Origin: Pelargonium cotyledonis
Lineage: Eukaryota > Streptophyta > Magnoliopsida > Geraniales > Geraniaceae
Direction of reading: 5' to 3'
DNA: 25,343 bases
Assembly (NCBI GenBank): GCA_036897625.1
Contig: JAYMTA010000676.1
Location: 1 to 25,343, forward strand
The position numbers and the translations under genes are program-made. Below the pieces are notes generated by a model, which saw only the letters and a list, made by a program, of their open reading frames with translations, was not told where the DNA came from and ran no database searches. Below are positions 9,661 to 19,862 of the stretch, piece by piece; positions within the stretch are counted from its first letter, which is position 1, and each line of letters opens with the position of its first letter.

Positions 9661-12600
9661 TTAATCGGCATCCATTTCTTCCAATGCTGTCCTAGCTGCA
9701 GCCTTGGCTTCCTCTAGAATATCTTCAGGAACCTGACATTTCACAATAAAAGATGATGTTAAGATAGGAAACTTTGGTGGCAGTTTGTAGCTTCAGTGTA
9801 CTTTTCATGCTTTCACTCTAAATCTGATGATTGTAAATTGGATTAAAGGTATGTATAAATACCCCAAACAAACTAGATAATAGAAACTAAATTTGATGAT
9901 TCCAATGCTGCTGTCGTTTTAAGAGATTTAGGTCTGAACATTTACCTTCTGATGCAGTCGCTTCGACTCTTCACAGACCCAGCTCAATTCCAATTCAAAG
10001 GCCTTGTCTTTTGCTTCATCATGTACCTTATATATGCTGCACGAGAAAAATGAAGTAATTCAATAATTATTCCCTAGTGCTGGGAAGGTAAGCATAGATG
10101 TCCTTATTGCAAATATCACCAAATTGCACTTCCCTGACTTCAGCTCAGTAAAGAAATGAAAAGAAATAATAGATTGTGCATAACTATCCTGTTGAAAAAT
10201 ATTAGGGTGTAATAAGGTCTGAATTTATTCTATCTATAATCCTCACATGTATTAGCAGTTTGGACTGGTTCTAGTTTTCTCTTAACCAATATACCTTGTT
10301 AGTCTAATTAGCTGCCTGCTATGATTGCTGTGCAAGACATTCCAGGATCATGGCTTTTCCACACATAATATTTAAGAAGTCTAATGCGCATATCATGCCC
10401 TAGGATTGTAGTCCTTAATAATAATTACTGGCTAAGGCTCAAATATCTGTAACGGAAGCACAAAGGAATTGACATTTTGATCCTACAAGGTAAAAGGGAT
10501 AACTAAAGATAGGTGATAGGTGAGGAGACTCAGCCTGCCGATGATCCCTGATTAACCCCACACACTGAAATAGATAAATTGACAGCAATTTATTTATGGG
10601 AAGAACCAAAGTAGAGATTGTCCAGGGATTAACAAGCATTGCCACAATAAACACAATGCTCTTGACGCCATCACAAAGAAAAATGAATGTAGTGCAGGAT
10701 ACTGAATGAAAACAAAAAAGAAGAATTAAAAGTAATAACACTTACATCTTGGCTACTTCAATAACCCCTTCCCTGCACGTCATTTCAGAAAGCTTCAACT
10801 TTTCAATTTCCCTGTTCATGCCATTCAAATAATCATAAGAAAACAAATCATTAACATATTAGCTTGCAGAATTATATATGGAATATAACTGCAACCAATT
10901 CTGAAAATTCATGGCATTCTACTTCTTGATGCAGGTTTTAGGCAGCACAGAAGAAGGGTCTCCCGCCAAACCCTCAAAAAGAAGTCCGTGATGAACATAC
11001 TTGTTAGTTGTTACTTTACCTAATTTGCTGGCTAACATTAACTATACAACAAAGCCTTTTCAAATTAAGTTGAGGGTTTGAAACCCGAATCCTTTAGCAA
11101 AACTATTTCGGATCATCTACTCATATGCTTCCTTCCCACTTCATCCTATTTAGCACCCTATCCTCCATTAAGTCCTGCATTACAGTATCTTTTCTTATTA
11201 TTTCTTTCCATGTTAACCTAGGAGTCCCCATGGTCATTTAGTTTCTCCTAACTAAACCACCTTCTGGGCAGGGTCATTAATCCCTCAACACTGCACATGC
11301 GCAAGCATATCATAGCTGGTTTTCCAGCATCTTTTCTTCAGTTGAGCTACACAAACTATAGCTTGAATAGCTTCATTCCTAATCCTACCTTTTGTCTTAC
11401 TACACATCCTCTTAAATACTCATTCAGATTTTAAAGTTAATTATAACTTATAAGGTTAAAAGTAGAAGTCATATTCAACTCACGTCTTAGCAGCCTGCTT
11501 CCCCTTTCCAATTGCAGCGCCAAAGTATTTCTTTAACAAGTTTAAAAAAACACCATCAGTGAGAGAAAAACATATATCAATCGCCATTCACCAAATACAT
11601 ACATTATCAGCAAAGAAAGAACAGCTGTATGAACAAAACACAATTCAATGAGGACCAATAAACTCACATATGAGATGCCAGAAGGTTCAACCATGTATAG
11701 TTGTGGTCCTTCTCTGTCATAACCCCCGAGAATTACTCCACAACCAAAGGGCCTGCAGCACCAATAATTATTAAGATCCTTGTGCTAAAAGAAATAGATA
11801 AGAACATGCAACGAAGAAGATTTCAATGGCACAAAATGAATGGATGAGAGCTTTGCACACCTGAGCCACCAGTAGAGAGTGCATAAATGCACGTAACTAG
11901 CAACGCGGTCAGCAAGTTCCTTCACAGGAATAGGTTCACCATAAACACTACAAACCCAAAACATTGCCAACTCAAATTTAGTGAGATGTTGAGGAATTAA
12001 TGAACGGAAAAAAATAAGTAATTTCAAGTAAGTATGCCCAGATAACTAGTATAAAAAAAATGTGGAATAAAACTATGGGATTACATGGAAGTAGAATCCT
12101 TAACAATGGCAATATAGACATAAATGCACGTGATCAGATATGGCAACGTACAAACTTTCAATTAGTTGCCATGCACACCTGTAGGGATGCTGGTGGCATA
12201 AGTAAATTGTACATGACACATTTTCAGCCAAATAAGCATATAAGGGTATGCTCATAAGCAGAAGAGTAATTTCTGGGACTAAGGTGCAGGCCAAACTTAA
12301 AATTGAAACATATAAGAGTTTTTTTTTTTTTTTTTTTGATAAGCGAAAAAAAAATGTAGCTATGAGGCATGGTTAAGGAACATGTAAGAGTTTGTTGTCT
12401 CAGTTGGAGCTTCCGATGAGACATGTAAGCATATTTCTTAAGGAAAAAAATGTAGCTATGAGGCATGGTTAAGGAACAAACTTCTCATAACTATTTGCTT
12501 CAGACTTTGCTCGTGCAACAATTTGCCTTCCATCGGCAGCTAATCCAGCAACAGCCTAATATTTGAAGAACCAAGAGAAAAATTAGAGCAACAAATGGAA

Positions 12601-14013
12601 GAAGAAAAGCTATAGGGGTCAAATATGTTCCCATTAAATTCTTAAAAGTAAGCCCTCTTAGACAGAAAATAGTACATCTGTTAAGATTTAATGCAAAATA
12701 CTAATTATGGGGGAGAGGGAAGAGAGACAAAGAGTTCATGATCCATAGGGTTATAAGAGCCAAAATGTTTTGGCTATGTTTCTTAGGCCTCAAGACCATG
12801 CCAAAGATACACAATAACAGAAAGTGATATTTTATGAATAAATTCTTGTGTATATACAGGTTCTAGACTTCAAATACTAACTCGTAACAATGACAACCAT
12901 ATTGCTAGCGTATATATGTGCAGTGAAACTACTAGAGGCAATCATTCCCCTCAGACACAAACTATTAAGCTTTTCATACTCCCAAAGTCTGATCTGATAT
13001 AATAAAATACCCTTAGCAGTTGTATATGCAAATTGAGCTAATAAACACAGGAAAATGGGATTTTTGTAGCTGTTGTGCATTTTTCAATCTGAACCCTTCC
13101 TGAACACCCTTTACTTCACAAAAACAAAATAAATTAAGGTATAAACAAATATCTCTACCACTAAGCACCAAAAAGATATGCAAGTTAGGAGTCAGGATAG
13201 AATAGCTACAAGTACAACAGTCATTTGACATACAAACAATTTATCTTTTTGAGGCAACATGCTGCTAATTAGCACAAAATAAAACCCGGCCCATGCAGCT
13301 ACAGAACATCACATAAAAGCTATCTGTTCAATTAAAATAATAATTCCCTGACACAATTGCACAATTTCTTTAAACATATAGAAGGAGTAACAGGAAAATG
13401 TTGTAAATATATGAAAAGGCCAGCAAAAAATTTCCCGAAGCTAAATTTTTTTTCCCTAAAAAGGAGAAAAATGTACCATGCCAGAATGACGGAGAACGGA
13501 GTGGATTCTCCTATTGGAACCGGGCAACATCATCTTAGACGCTATGAGCTTCTCCACGCCCTAAATCCACACAAAACACATACATAGGTAAAAATATGAA
13601 CAATCCCTAAAACCGAACGAAGAGCTGAAAAAACAATGAACTCAAAATAGAAAGCATACCATAACGATGCCATCTTTGCACTTGATGCCAATAACAGTAC
13701 TGCAATTAGACAAACCACAAAAAACATTATACATTTAAACAATAAACCTTGGCTCAAAATTGCTCAAGTTTGAGGTATGAAACAAAGACGAAATTGCAAT
13801 TCTTAGGTTTTTCAATATGAAACCAGAGATGCAGGCGCTATATCGGCGCATTTTCTCGGGAAACAAACATGAATTTAGAAGAGGAAAGTAGTGGAGAGAA
13901 GAAAGAGACCCGCTGTTGTCGACGGCTTTGGCGGCGTATTCGATCTGGAAAACTCGGCCGTCGGGAGAGAAGGTGGTGACGGACAGATCGTAACCGGTTC
14001 CTATGCTACTCAT
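9661..14013 (-). CDS. PAG1: 20S proteasome subunit alpha type-3 (alpha-7)
   Basis: This is a structural alpha-ring subunit of the 20S core of the 26S proteasome, acting in cytosol and nucleus. It has no catalytic Thr. Ten exons on the minus strand (14013-13910, 13699-13660, 13560-13477, 12555-12482, 11947-11861, 11752-11668, 11530-11484, 10811-10746, 10036-9946, 9732-9661) total 750 nt, giving 249 residues plus TAA, the usual length for the plant subunit. All introns are GT-AG and the phases agree. The N-terminal alpha-type signature [20 protein letters not shown] is at residues 8-27. Later come [39 protein letters not shown] and the acidic tail ALEEMDAD. The start ATG opens the conserved [16 protein letters not shown] fragment sits in intron 7 and small duplications in intron 4. 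The coding sequence looks fully functional. Confidence 0.98.
11085..11405 (-). mobile_element. LINE reverse-transcriptase C-terminal fragment (PAG1 intron 7)
   Basis: Read on the minus strand, the DNA gives [20 protein letters not shown] (from about 11380) and, in another frame, [18 protein letters not shown] then [11 protein letters not shown]-stop-VDDPK (about 11216-11107). These match the conserved tail of plant LINE ORF2 proteins, of the form IRNE.I....GVA.I..KM.E, then TW.E.IRKDM..L.L.EDM..DR..W, then VADP. The GHV motif expected between them is decayed, and stops and a frame change show it is inactive. It has the same orientation as PAG1. No poly-A tail or target duplication was found. 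Confidence 0.75.
12305..12480. repeat. Imperfect direct repeats and poly-A insertion in PAG1 intron 4
   Basis: A segment of about 35 bases (AATGTAGCTATGAGGCATGG then TTAAGGAACA) occurs twice, near 12352-12380 and 12448-12478; the right copy abuts the donor site of exon 4. On the minus strand the left copy continues into TTATCAAAAA and a long poly-A. It is bracketed by AACTCTTACATGTT and AACTCTTATATGTT, which resemble a target-site duplication. This fits a small retroposed or slippage-copied segment. Confidence 0.6.
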
Positions 14014-14290
14014 CTTCTTCGCTCTCTCTCTCTCTACTGTGAAGCTTTCTTTTTTCTCAAGACAACAATGTAGCAGAATCGCACTCCTCCTGAATCCCCA
14101 GTTTAATAAGAAAAAAAGAAGATCGAAATAAAATATTTCTATGAGGGGCATTATGGTAAATGCAGAAAAAGATCCTTCCAAAGTTTTGGGCCTTCTTGGG
14201 CCCAAAGTCAAGCTATCAATTTGAGTAAGCTTGTTTGGCCCAAGTACAAAATGTTGTAAATGGGCTTTTACAATAGCATTCTGGCCTATG
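14014..14290 (-). promoter_or_regulatory. PAG1 promoter with clustered Site II (TGGGCY) elements
   Basis: Within 270 bases upstream of the PAG1 start are TGGGCC (14187-14192), the palindrome TGGGCCCA (14197-14204), GGCCCA (14237-14242) and TGGGCT (14261-14266). Site II motifs bind TCP-type factors and are common in promoters of growth-linked housekeeping genes, including proteasome genes. The 5' UTR contains a GA/CT repeat (about 14021-14037). The motifs are seen directly; their activity is inferred. Confidence 0.6.
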
Positions 14291-14299
14291 AAGCAAAAC

Positions 14300-15891
14300 A
14301 TATTTTTTTAAGTTCAATTCCAATCATTTGAGTCAGGTGTTGACTTTTGAGCACATTTTTTTTTTGACACTTAAGCATCATTTTTAAGTATTTAACAATC
14401 GAAATATCGAATAATAATAATTGCTTCCAAAAAAAATTAAATGATATTTTCAAAGTTCTTGTACTAAACTGAAAACTTTTTGAAAGTTTTGGAGACATTA
14501 ATCAAATTTCTCAAGTTTGTTTTATACTACTCAAAATGCTGGTTCAGCTTGTAGGGCTGTCCATTTCAGACCGGACACAGAAACTCGGACCGCACAGGAC
14601 CGACCATACCCGGACCCGGACCGATAGCTCCAATCTAGGTCAAGCCCGAATGTGTGCCTAGACCCGACCCAGAATTTCTGGAACATTGAAGAAAATAAAA
14701 TTATTGTTTTCCCCATAGAAATTTATTAGCTTGCGAGGACATGAATGTAATTTTCTTTATCATTACCGAGCCACAACCGGTATAATCGGTTCGGGTTTTT
14801 GGTCCAGTCCAGGCTGCAGTCCAGTATGCAACCGATCCGAATCTGGTTGGGTTCGGTCCGGTTTGGGCCAAATGAACAGCCCTAGACAGCATGCTCTAAA
14901 TATTTCGAGTAGTTTTTTTTTTTTTTTTTTAAAGCAGCTTGGCTCATGTATCCGTTTCACATGTCAAATACATATAAGACACGTGTCTGATTGTGATAGG
15001 TGAATAGTGGATCCCATCTTATGTTATTTGGCATCTTTATTTTTTCACGAGTGAAGAAGTGGGTTCCATCTTATGTAAACTGTGATGACGACTATAATTC
15101 AATTTCAAAAGCACATGTATTTGACATGTGTTGCGGCTACATGCATGAGTAATTTTCCAGGAACCCTTATCTTCCAAAGAAGATGACAACTCTTTAAGCA
15201 AAGACCTAGGCATCTTCATCCCAAATCAAATTCTACTAAAATCTATTAACACCACAAAGCAAAGCCACCAGGCCAAAATAACAAAACCCCAAATAGCCAT
15301 CACTCTGTTTAGTATATACGCATTGCATCAACTATCAATTCAATTCGAATACAAAAATTGATATTTTGGGGCGGTGGGGTTGGATTTTTGGTTGCGGTCA
15401 AATTAAGATGCACCCAAGTCAAAACCCTAATAACCTTTACCAGCAAGCACTGCACTTCAATGCACAATTTGTTTCTGTATTTTATATTATCTCTGTTGGT
15501 TTCTTATTATTGCTGTTGATAAGACTGAATTTGAAACTTATAAAGACAACCTAGAAAAAGACTTTCTTTTTTTATTTTTGTTCACAGAGAGGAGGAGGAC
15601 AGCTTTTGATCCAGTCAACATGGAAGGTGGGTCTGTATCATTTGGACCAGTCAAGACTCAAATCTTGAATTAAACTTGAGGTGGGACCTATACAGTTGAA
15701 TATGATATTTTTCCAACTTTGATTGCATGCAATGGAGGTTTCCTCCATTGACTTGCTGGATTGCTGCCACCACTTCAAGGACTTTTGCCTCATTTTCCTG
15801 CCTACCCTCTTAAAAGGGTCTATGATTCTTCCATGCATTCATCAAGGACAAGGAGGGTTGGTTCTGAGTTTTTTTTTGTTCACTCTCAGTC
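14300..15891. other. Intergenic region between PAG1 and the kinase
   Basis: The two genes diverge, so this stretch should hold the upstream control regions of both. It contains a hAT-like element (14552-14884) and a poly-T run (about 14911-14930). It also has a G-box-like ACACGTGT (14980-14987). No additional gene is seen. Confidence 0.55.
14552..14884. mobile_element. hAT-like non-autonomous element
   Basis: Terminal inverted repeats TAGGGCTGTCCATTT (14552-14566) and AAATGAACAGCCCTA (14870-14884) match at all but one position. The subterminal regions are full of GGACCGGACC / GGTTCGGTCCGG motifs, the familiar composition of short plant hAT elements ending in GGGCTGTNCAT. At about 330 bp it cannot encode a transposase. 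The flanking 8-mers share only part of their bases, so the target duplication is decayed or misplaced. It lies in the shared upstream region of PAG1 and the kinase. Confidence 0.7.
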
Positions 15892-18778
15892 ATGGGCAAT
15901 TGCTTCAGAAAGCCTGCCAAGTGTGCCCATGCTTCCTCCAACATGTTTTCAGGTAAAAACCCACTTCTGTTCATTTCATATAATCTTTGCATAGGCTACT
16001 TATAATTGGGTTGCATCTTTTATCTTTGTGTGTTTCTGATATTATTGGGTTATTTTGGTTTTATATGGTTCTTCTCTGGATTGTATAGTGGATTGATCTC
16101 AAGTTTAGCTTGAGCAAGGGATTTTGCTCTTGCACCAAATTAAAAGATCTTTTACTGGTTCACCTGTTGGTCTATTCTCTCCATGCCCTTTATGATTAAT
16201 TTTGTTGCCTTGTCAAATCTGAGGGTGGGGAACTCGATATTGAGTTCAATATGAAGGAAGCAACTTAGATCCATGGAATCTCTATGTATGTGCAGATTTT
16301 TTGTTGTTGTTCTGAATTGGGAAATTATGTAATGCGAAGAATTATGCATCGATTTGAAACTATGATGGGGATAATCTTGTTGGTTCTTACTTGGAAAAAC
16401 TGCATTGAAGATCTGGAACAGACTTTAGAAACTTAAAGGAACATAGTAGGGCCTTAGGTGGAAGAGATAACTAATAGTCAATGGAACCAGATATCGGCAA
16501 CATAACATTACCCATATTCTGGAAAGCTTTCTTCTTCTTCTTCACGAGTCGCATAAGTGTTAAAAAGTGAATTCACTTGCATTGTCAGTTCCATGCTTCT
16601 TCAACATCATGTCCTGTTCGCTATATATCTACATCAGCCTCTTGTATATATATTGGATTGGAGGTAACAGTGATACTAATTCTTGCCTTTTTTTAATTTC
16701 TTACCTCTTCAGAAAGCTCAAAATCTCATAGCAAGGGAAAGCAGGATTCAACTTCTTCCAGCAAGCAAACATTGTCAGGAAGTTTCAACAAGTCTCCAAT
16801 ATCATCCATAGTGGATACATATGTTTCCGATAATCTCAAGTCATTTAGCTTCAGTGATCTCAAGAATGCCACAAAGAATTTCCGTTCCGAGACTCTACTT
16901 GGAGAAGGAGGGTTTGGGTGTGTCTTTAAAGGTTGGATCGATGCAACCACCTTAGCTCCTACAAAACCAGGGTCTGGAATAGTAGTGGCCATCAAGAAGC
17001 TTAAATCAGAAAGCTATCAAGGTCACAAGGAATGGCTTGTATGTATGATTTTGAGTGTAGTTGTATTGAACTGACTTCTTATCAAGGCCTGCCGGTCCTT
17101 ATTAACTCTATTTGATCTCCTTGGCAGGCTGAAGTTAACTATCTTGGTACTCTTAGCCATGAAAATCTTGTGAAGCTCATTGGGTATTGCTCAGAGGGAG
17201 AGAACAAACTCCTTGTCTACGAGTTTATGCCGAAGGGAAGTTTAGAGAATCATTTATTCAGAAGTAAGTCATTTCCTTCTATAGGTTCTCAATATTCATT
17301 TCCTTCTCTCTTTTTGAATATGACTTCTCTCTTCATGGTTCTTCATGTCAATTTAATTTTATTATTTATTAAAGTAGAGCTGGCAATTTGGGTCACAACA
17401 CAAATTAAGCGTGTTTGCGTTTAACATTTTTTGTGTTGTGTGCGTGTTGGAGATCCCAACACATATATTAAGCATGCCATTTTGGTGTTGGATTCGTTTA
17501 ACACGAACAACACGTCAACACAATCAAAGATAAATAATGAATTCTCATTGAGATCTCAAGCTACAATCTTCAGTAAATATATTAGAATGCTCAAACTAGG
17601 GATTTCATGCTAGTACTATGCTTTTAATCCATTGTAAAGATGCTTGGTATGTTCTTACAGATAGCTGAATGAGATTACCCGATTACCAACTTTGTTTTTC
17701 ACAAAGGACTAGAAATAGAATTTTAGTTAGGATCACTTGCAAGTTGCAATATGGATTGCTATTATGTATAGGAAGGAATTGTGGTTATCACCAAGTATTA
17801 TGACTTCTGAAAGTGCTCTTTCCATTCATCTCAGTCCTCATTTCATTTCCGAAGAATCAAATTTTCTGTCAAAAATGTTTTGCCTTGTGACCTATTTTTT
17901 TTTTTTTTCATGCGTGATTAAGCTAGCCGCGTGTAAATGCAAATTGTAGTCCTCTTGGTAAAACTTTGTATTTCGAAGAACTGGTAGATAATCTTAGTTG
18001 CATAGTAGATCATTTGATGGCTCATTTCTCTAATTATTCCACCACAAATAAAGGAGTTTAATACAACAAAGAGGACTAAAATCACAATCTTATTCAAAAT
18101 GTTGTCTTTAGCTGATTATAAACTTTATACCCAAAGAAGTGTTATTCTTCTCTGAGCATCATAAACAATTTCTGAGCATAGATCCAAATGTGCCTAGAGG
18201 ATCCTGCTTGGACATCCTTTGGGATGGTTGGAAAAAATGTGTTTGAGCTATTAGGATGCTGAAATTGTTGTCTATATAGCTTTCCTCCTTTGCTTTCGAA
18301 ATCCTTTCTTTTCAACTTAGTTCAATACCTTGAATGAGAAAAACAACGTTAATTTTTCACACAATAGAATTGTGTTTCTTCTGCAGAAGGTGTTCAACCT
18401 ATTTCTTGGGCTATTCGGATGCATATTGCAATAGCTGTTGCACGGGGATTGTCATTCTTACATAGTTTGGATACCAATGTGATCTATCGTGATTTGAAGG
18501 CTTCCAACATTCTACTTGATTCGGTATGCTGAAACGTTGAATCTTCTCATATATGGATTTATATAGACTAATGATGTTGCTTAATCCATTCAATAGATTT
18601 GTATTTCTGATGCATTTTTAAAATTTTGTAGGATTTCAATGCAAAGCTTTCAGATTTTGGTTTAGCAAGGGACGGTCCTACAGGAGATAATACTCATGTC
18701 TCAACACGAGTTATTGGAACTCAGGGTTATGCTGCCCCAGAATATGTTGCTACAGGTTTGCATTTAACTTCTAATTAG
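15892..18778 (+). CDS. Receptor-like cytoplasmic kinase VII (PBL type), 3'-truncated
   Basis: Plant membrane-associated Ser/Thr kinases of this group relay signals from surface receptors. Five exons (15892-15952, 16713-17038, 17128-17263, 18387-18523, 18632-18755) give 261 codons with consistent GT-AG phases. MGNC at the start is a myristoylation (Gly2) and palmitoylation (Cys4) site. Then come a Ser/Lys-rich linker (22-55), [20 protein letters not shown] (65-84), the glycine loop GEGGFGCVF (84-92), ATP-binding Lys115 in VAIKK, Glu131, the catalytic loop [12 protein letters not shown] (208-219; YRD is normal in this group), DFG (228-230) and APE (255-257). The expected last exon (GHLT.KSDVYSFGVVLLEL onwards, subdomains IX-XI) is absent from 18756 onward. 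Reading into the next intron gives seven residues, then TAG at 18776-18778. This looks like a truncated gene, or an assembly fault. Confidence 0.92.
17373..17530. repeat. hAT-like repeat fragment in kinase intron 3
   Basis: AGAGCTGGCAATTTGGGTCA, followed by alternating CGTGTT / AACACG motifs, resembles the plant repeat that starts GGCTGGCAATTTGGGTCGTG. Only the left end is convincing; no matching right terminus was found, so it is called a fragment. Confidence 0.4.
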
Positions 18779-19862
18779 CTTCTCAATGGATTTCATGATA
18801 AACACTTTGTGCCTGTGTCTAGACAGAAAATATAACTTATCTTCTTCCTCCTTATTTCCCATTCTATATCCTGAAAAGGGAAGCAATGCAAAATGAAGAA
18901 GTATGAAGATTAATGCATTGTGATGTAGATCTCCACACCATAGCTATTTAGATCAATATCCTTGTAGGAAGGCTTAAGAAAGGAGGACAGAATACGGATC
19001 CAATAACCATACAAAGCTTATACTTTCACTTGCCAATATAAACCATGGTCTTTCCCATATCCTTTCCCCAACTTCTTCACAGATGTCTCTCTTGCCATAA
19101 TGCTTTTGGTGCTTTTGAGATACCCGAACAGTACCAAATTGATTTTTCTTCCATCACTCTGTACAAGTAAGAGCTAGACTGAATACTGCCAAAACAGCTT
19201 AAGTATGCCGATTTCCAATATGTTAGAATAACTGATAAATCAATCCCTGTAAATTAGGGATTAGGGGCAGTAATTTAGGAGCTTTGATTTAGGATACATT
19301 ATAGTATTTTGAATTTCCTAGCCTTGTATATAATGGGGATTAACCCACTGTGAATATCAATATAAAATATTCTCTCAACTCTCAACAGAAACCATGAACA
19401 TTGAAAATAAATAAAAATCAATTCAAATGGTGTTCTTAACATTCTATAAAAAATTAAGTCATGTGTCATGCTTGAGATGAGTTAGATGGTTTATTCCATT
19501 AAACATAACTAACGGTTTGATATTTTCAAAGTGCAGGAGATAGATGATGTGAAAAATAGTTTAGGGTACTCGAAAGAAAAATGATTATAATTCAGGGTAT
19601 TTACGAGAAGTTACCTCATAATGTTTCTATAATAAGTTAATTAGAACCCCTTGACTTCGCTAAAACAAATGTACATGAGGGTACACAGGGTAATGTCCAA
19701 CACTAAATCAGTTTCTAATAATTATTTTTTAAGGAACATAAGAAACCCATTTTTGGATAATGGGTGCAAAATCTCTTCTTTTATCAAATATAATAAAACA
19801 AAAGAAACTTAAAATTAATATTAAGCAAAAAAAAAAAAAAACAAGGGGCTTCAGAAATTTAC
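18779..19862. other. Junction between two 3'-truncated convergent genes
   Basis: This stretch should hold the final kinase exon (+) and the C-terminal kinesin exons (-), but neither is present on either strand. It contains a lone LTR (19221-19387), AT-rich DNA with a poly-A run (19829-19842), and repetitive-looking sequence at 19540-19700 (motifs like GGGTATTTACGAGAAGTTAC and GTACATGAGGGTACACAGGG) seen in interspersed plant repeats. Confidence 0.6.
19221..19387 (+). mobile_element. Solo LTR, probably Copia-type (fossil)
   Basis: The element starts TGTTAGAATAAC and ends CTCTCAACA, giving TG...CA termini. It has a TATA-like TTGTATATAATGGGG followed by AATATCAATATAAAATATTC, the usual promoter and polyadenylation region of a short plant LTR. 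No primer-binding site or internal domain follows, so it is a solo LTR. The flanking 5-mers (CAATA and GAAAC) differ, so there is no visible target duplication. Age cannot be given from a single LTR. Confidence 0.65.

Noticed and set aside
10439-10741. 100-codon minus-strand frame in PAG1 intron 8
   Set aside because: The real exon 8 ends at 10746 with a GT donor and continues in phase at 10036; this frame is intronic and has no recognised domain.
13357-13587. Plus-strand frame over PAG1 exon 3
   Set aside because: It overlaps a well-supported proteasome exon on the other strand and has no domain.
15366-15994. Several short frames upstream of and over kinase exon 1
   Set aside because: They are not bounded by splice sites with matching phase; the MGNC start at 15892 is the expected family start.
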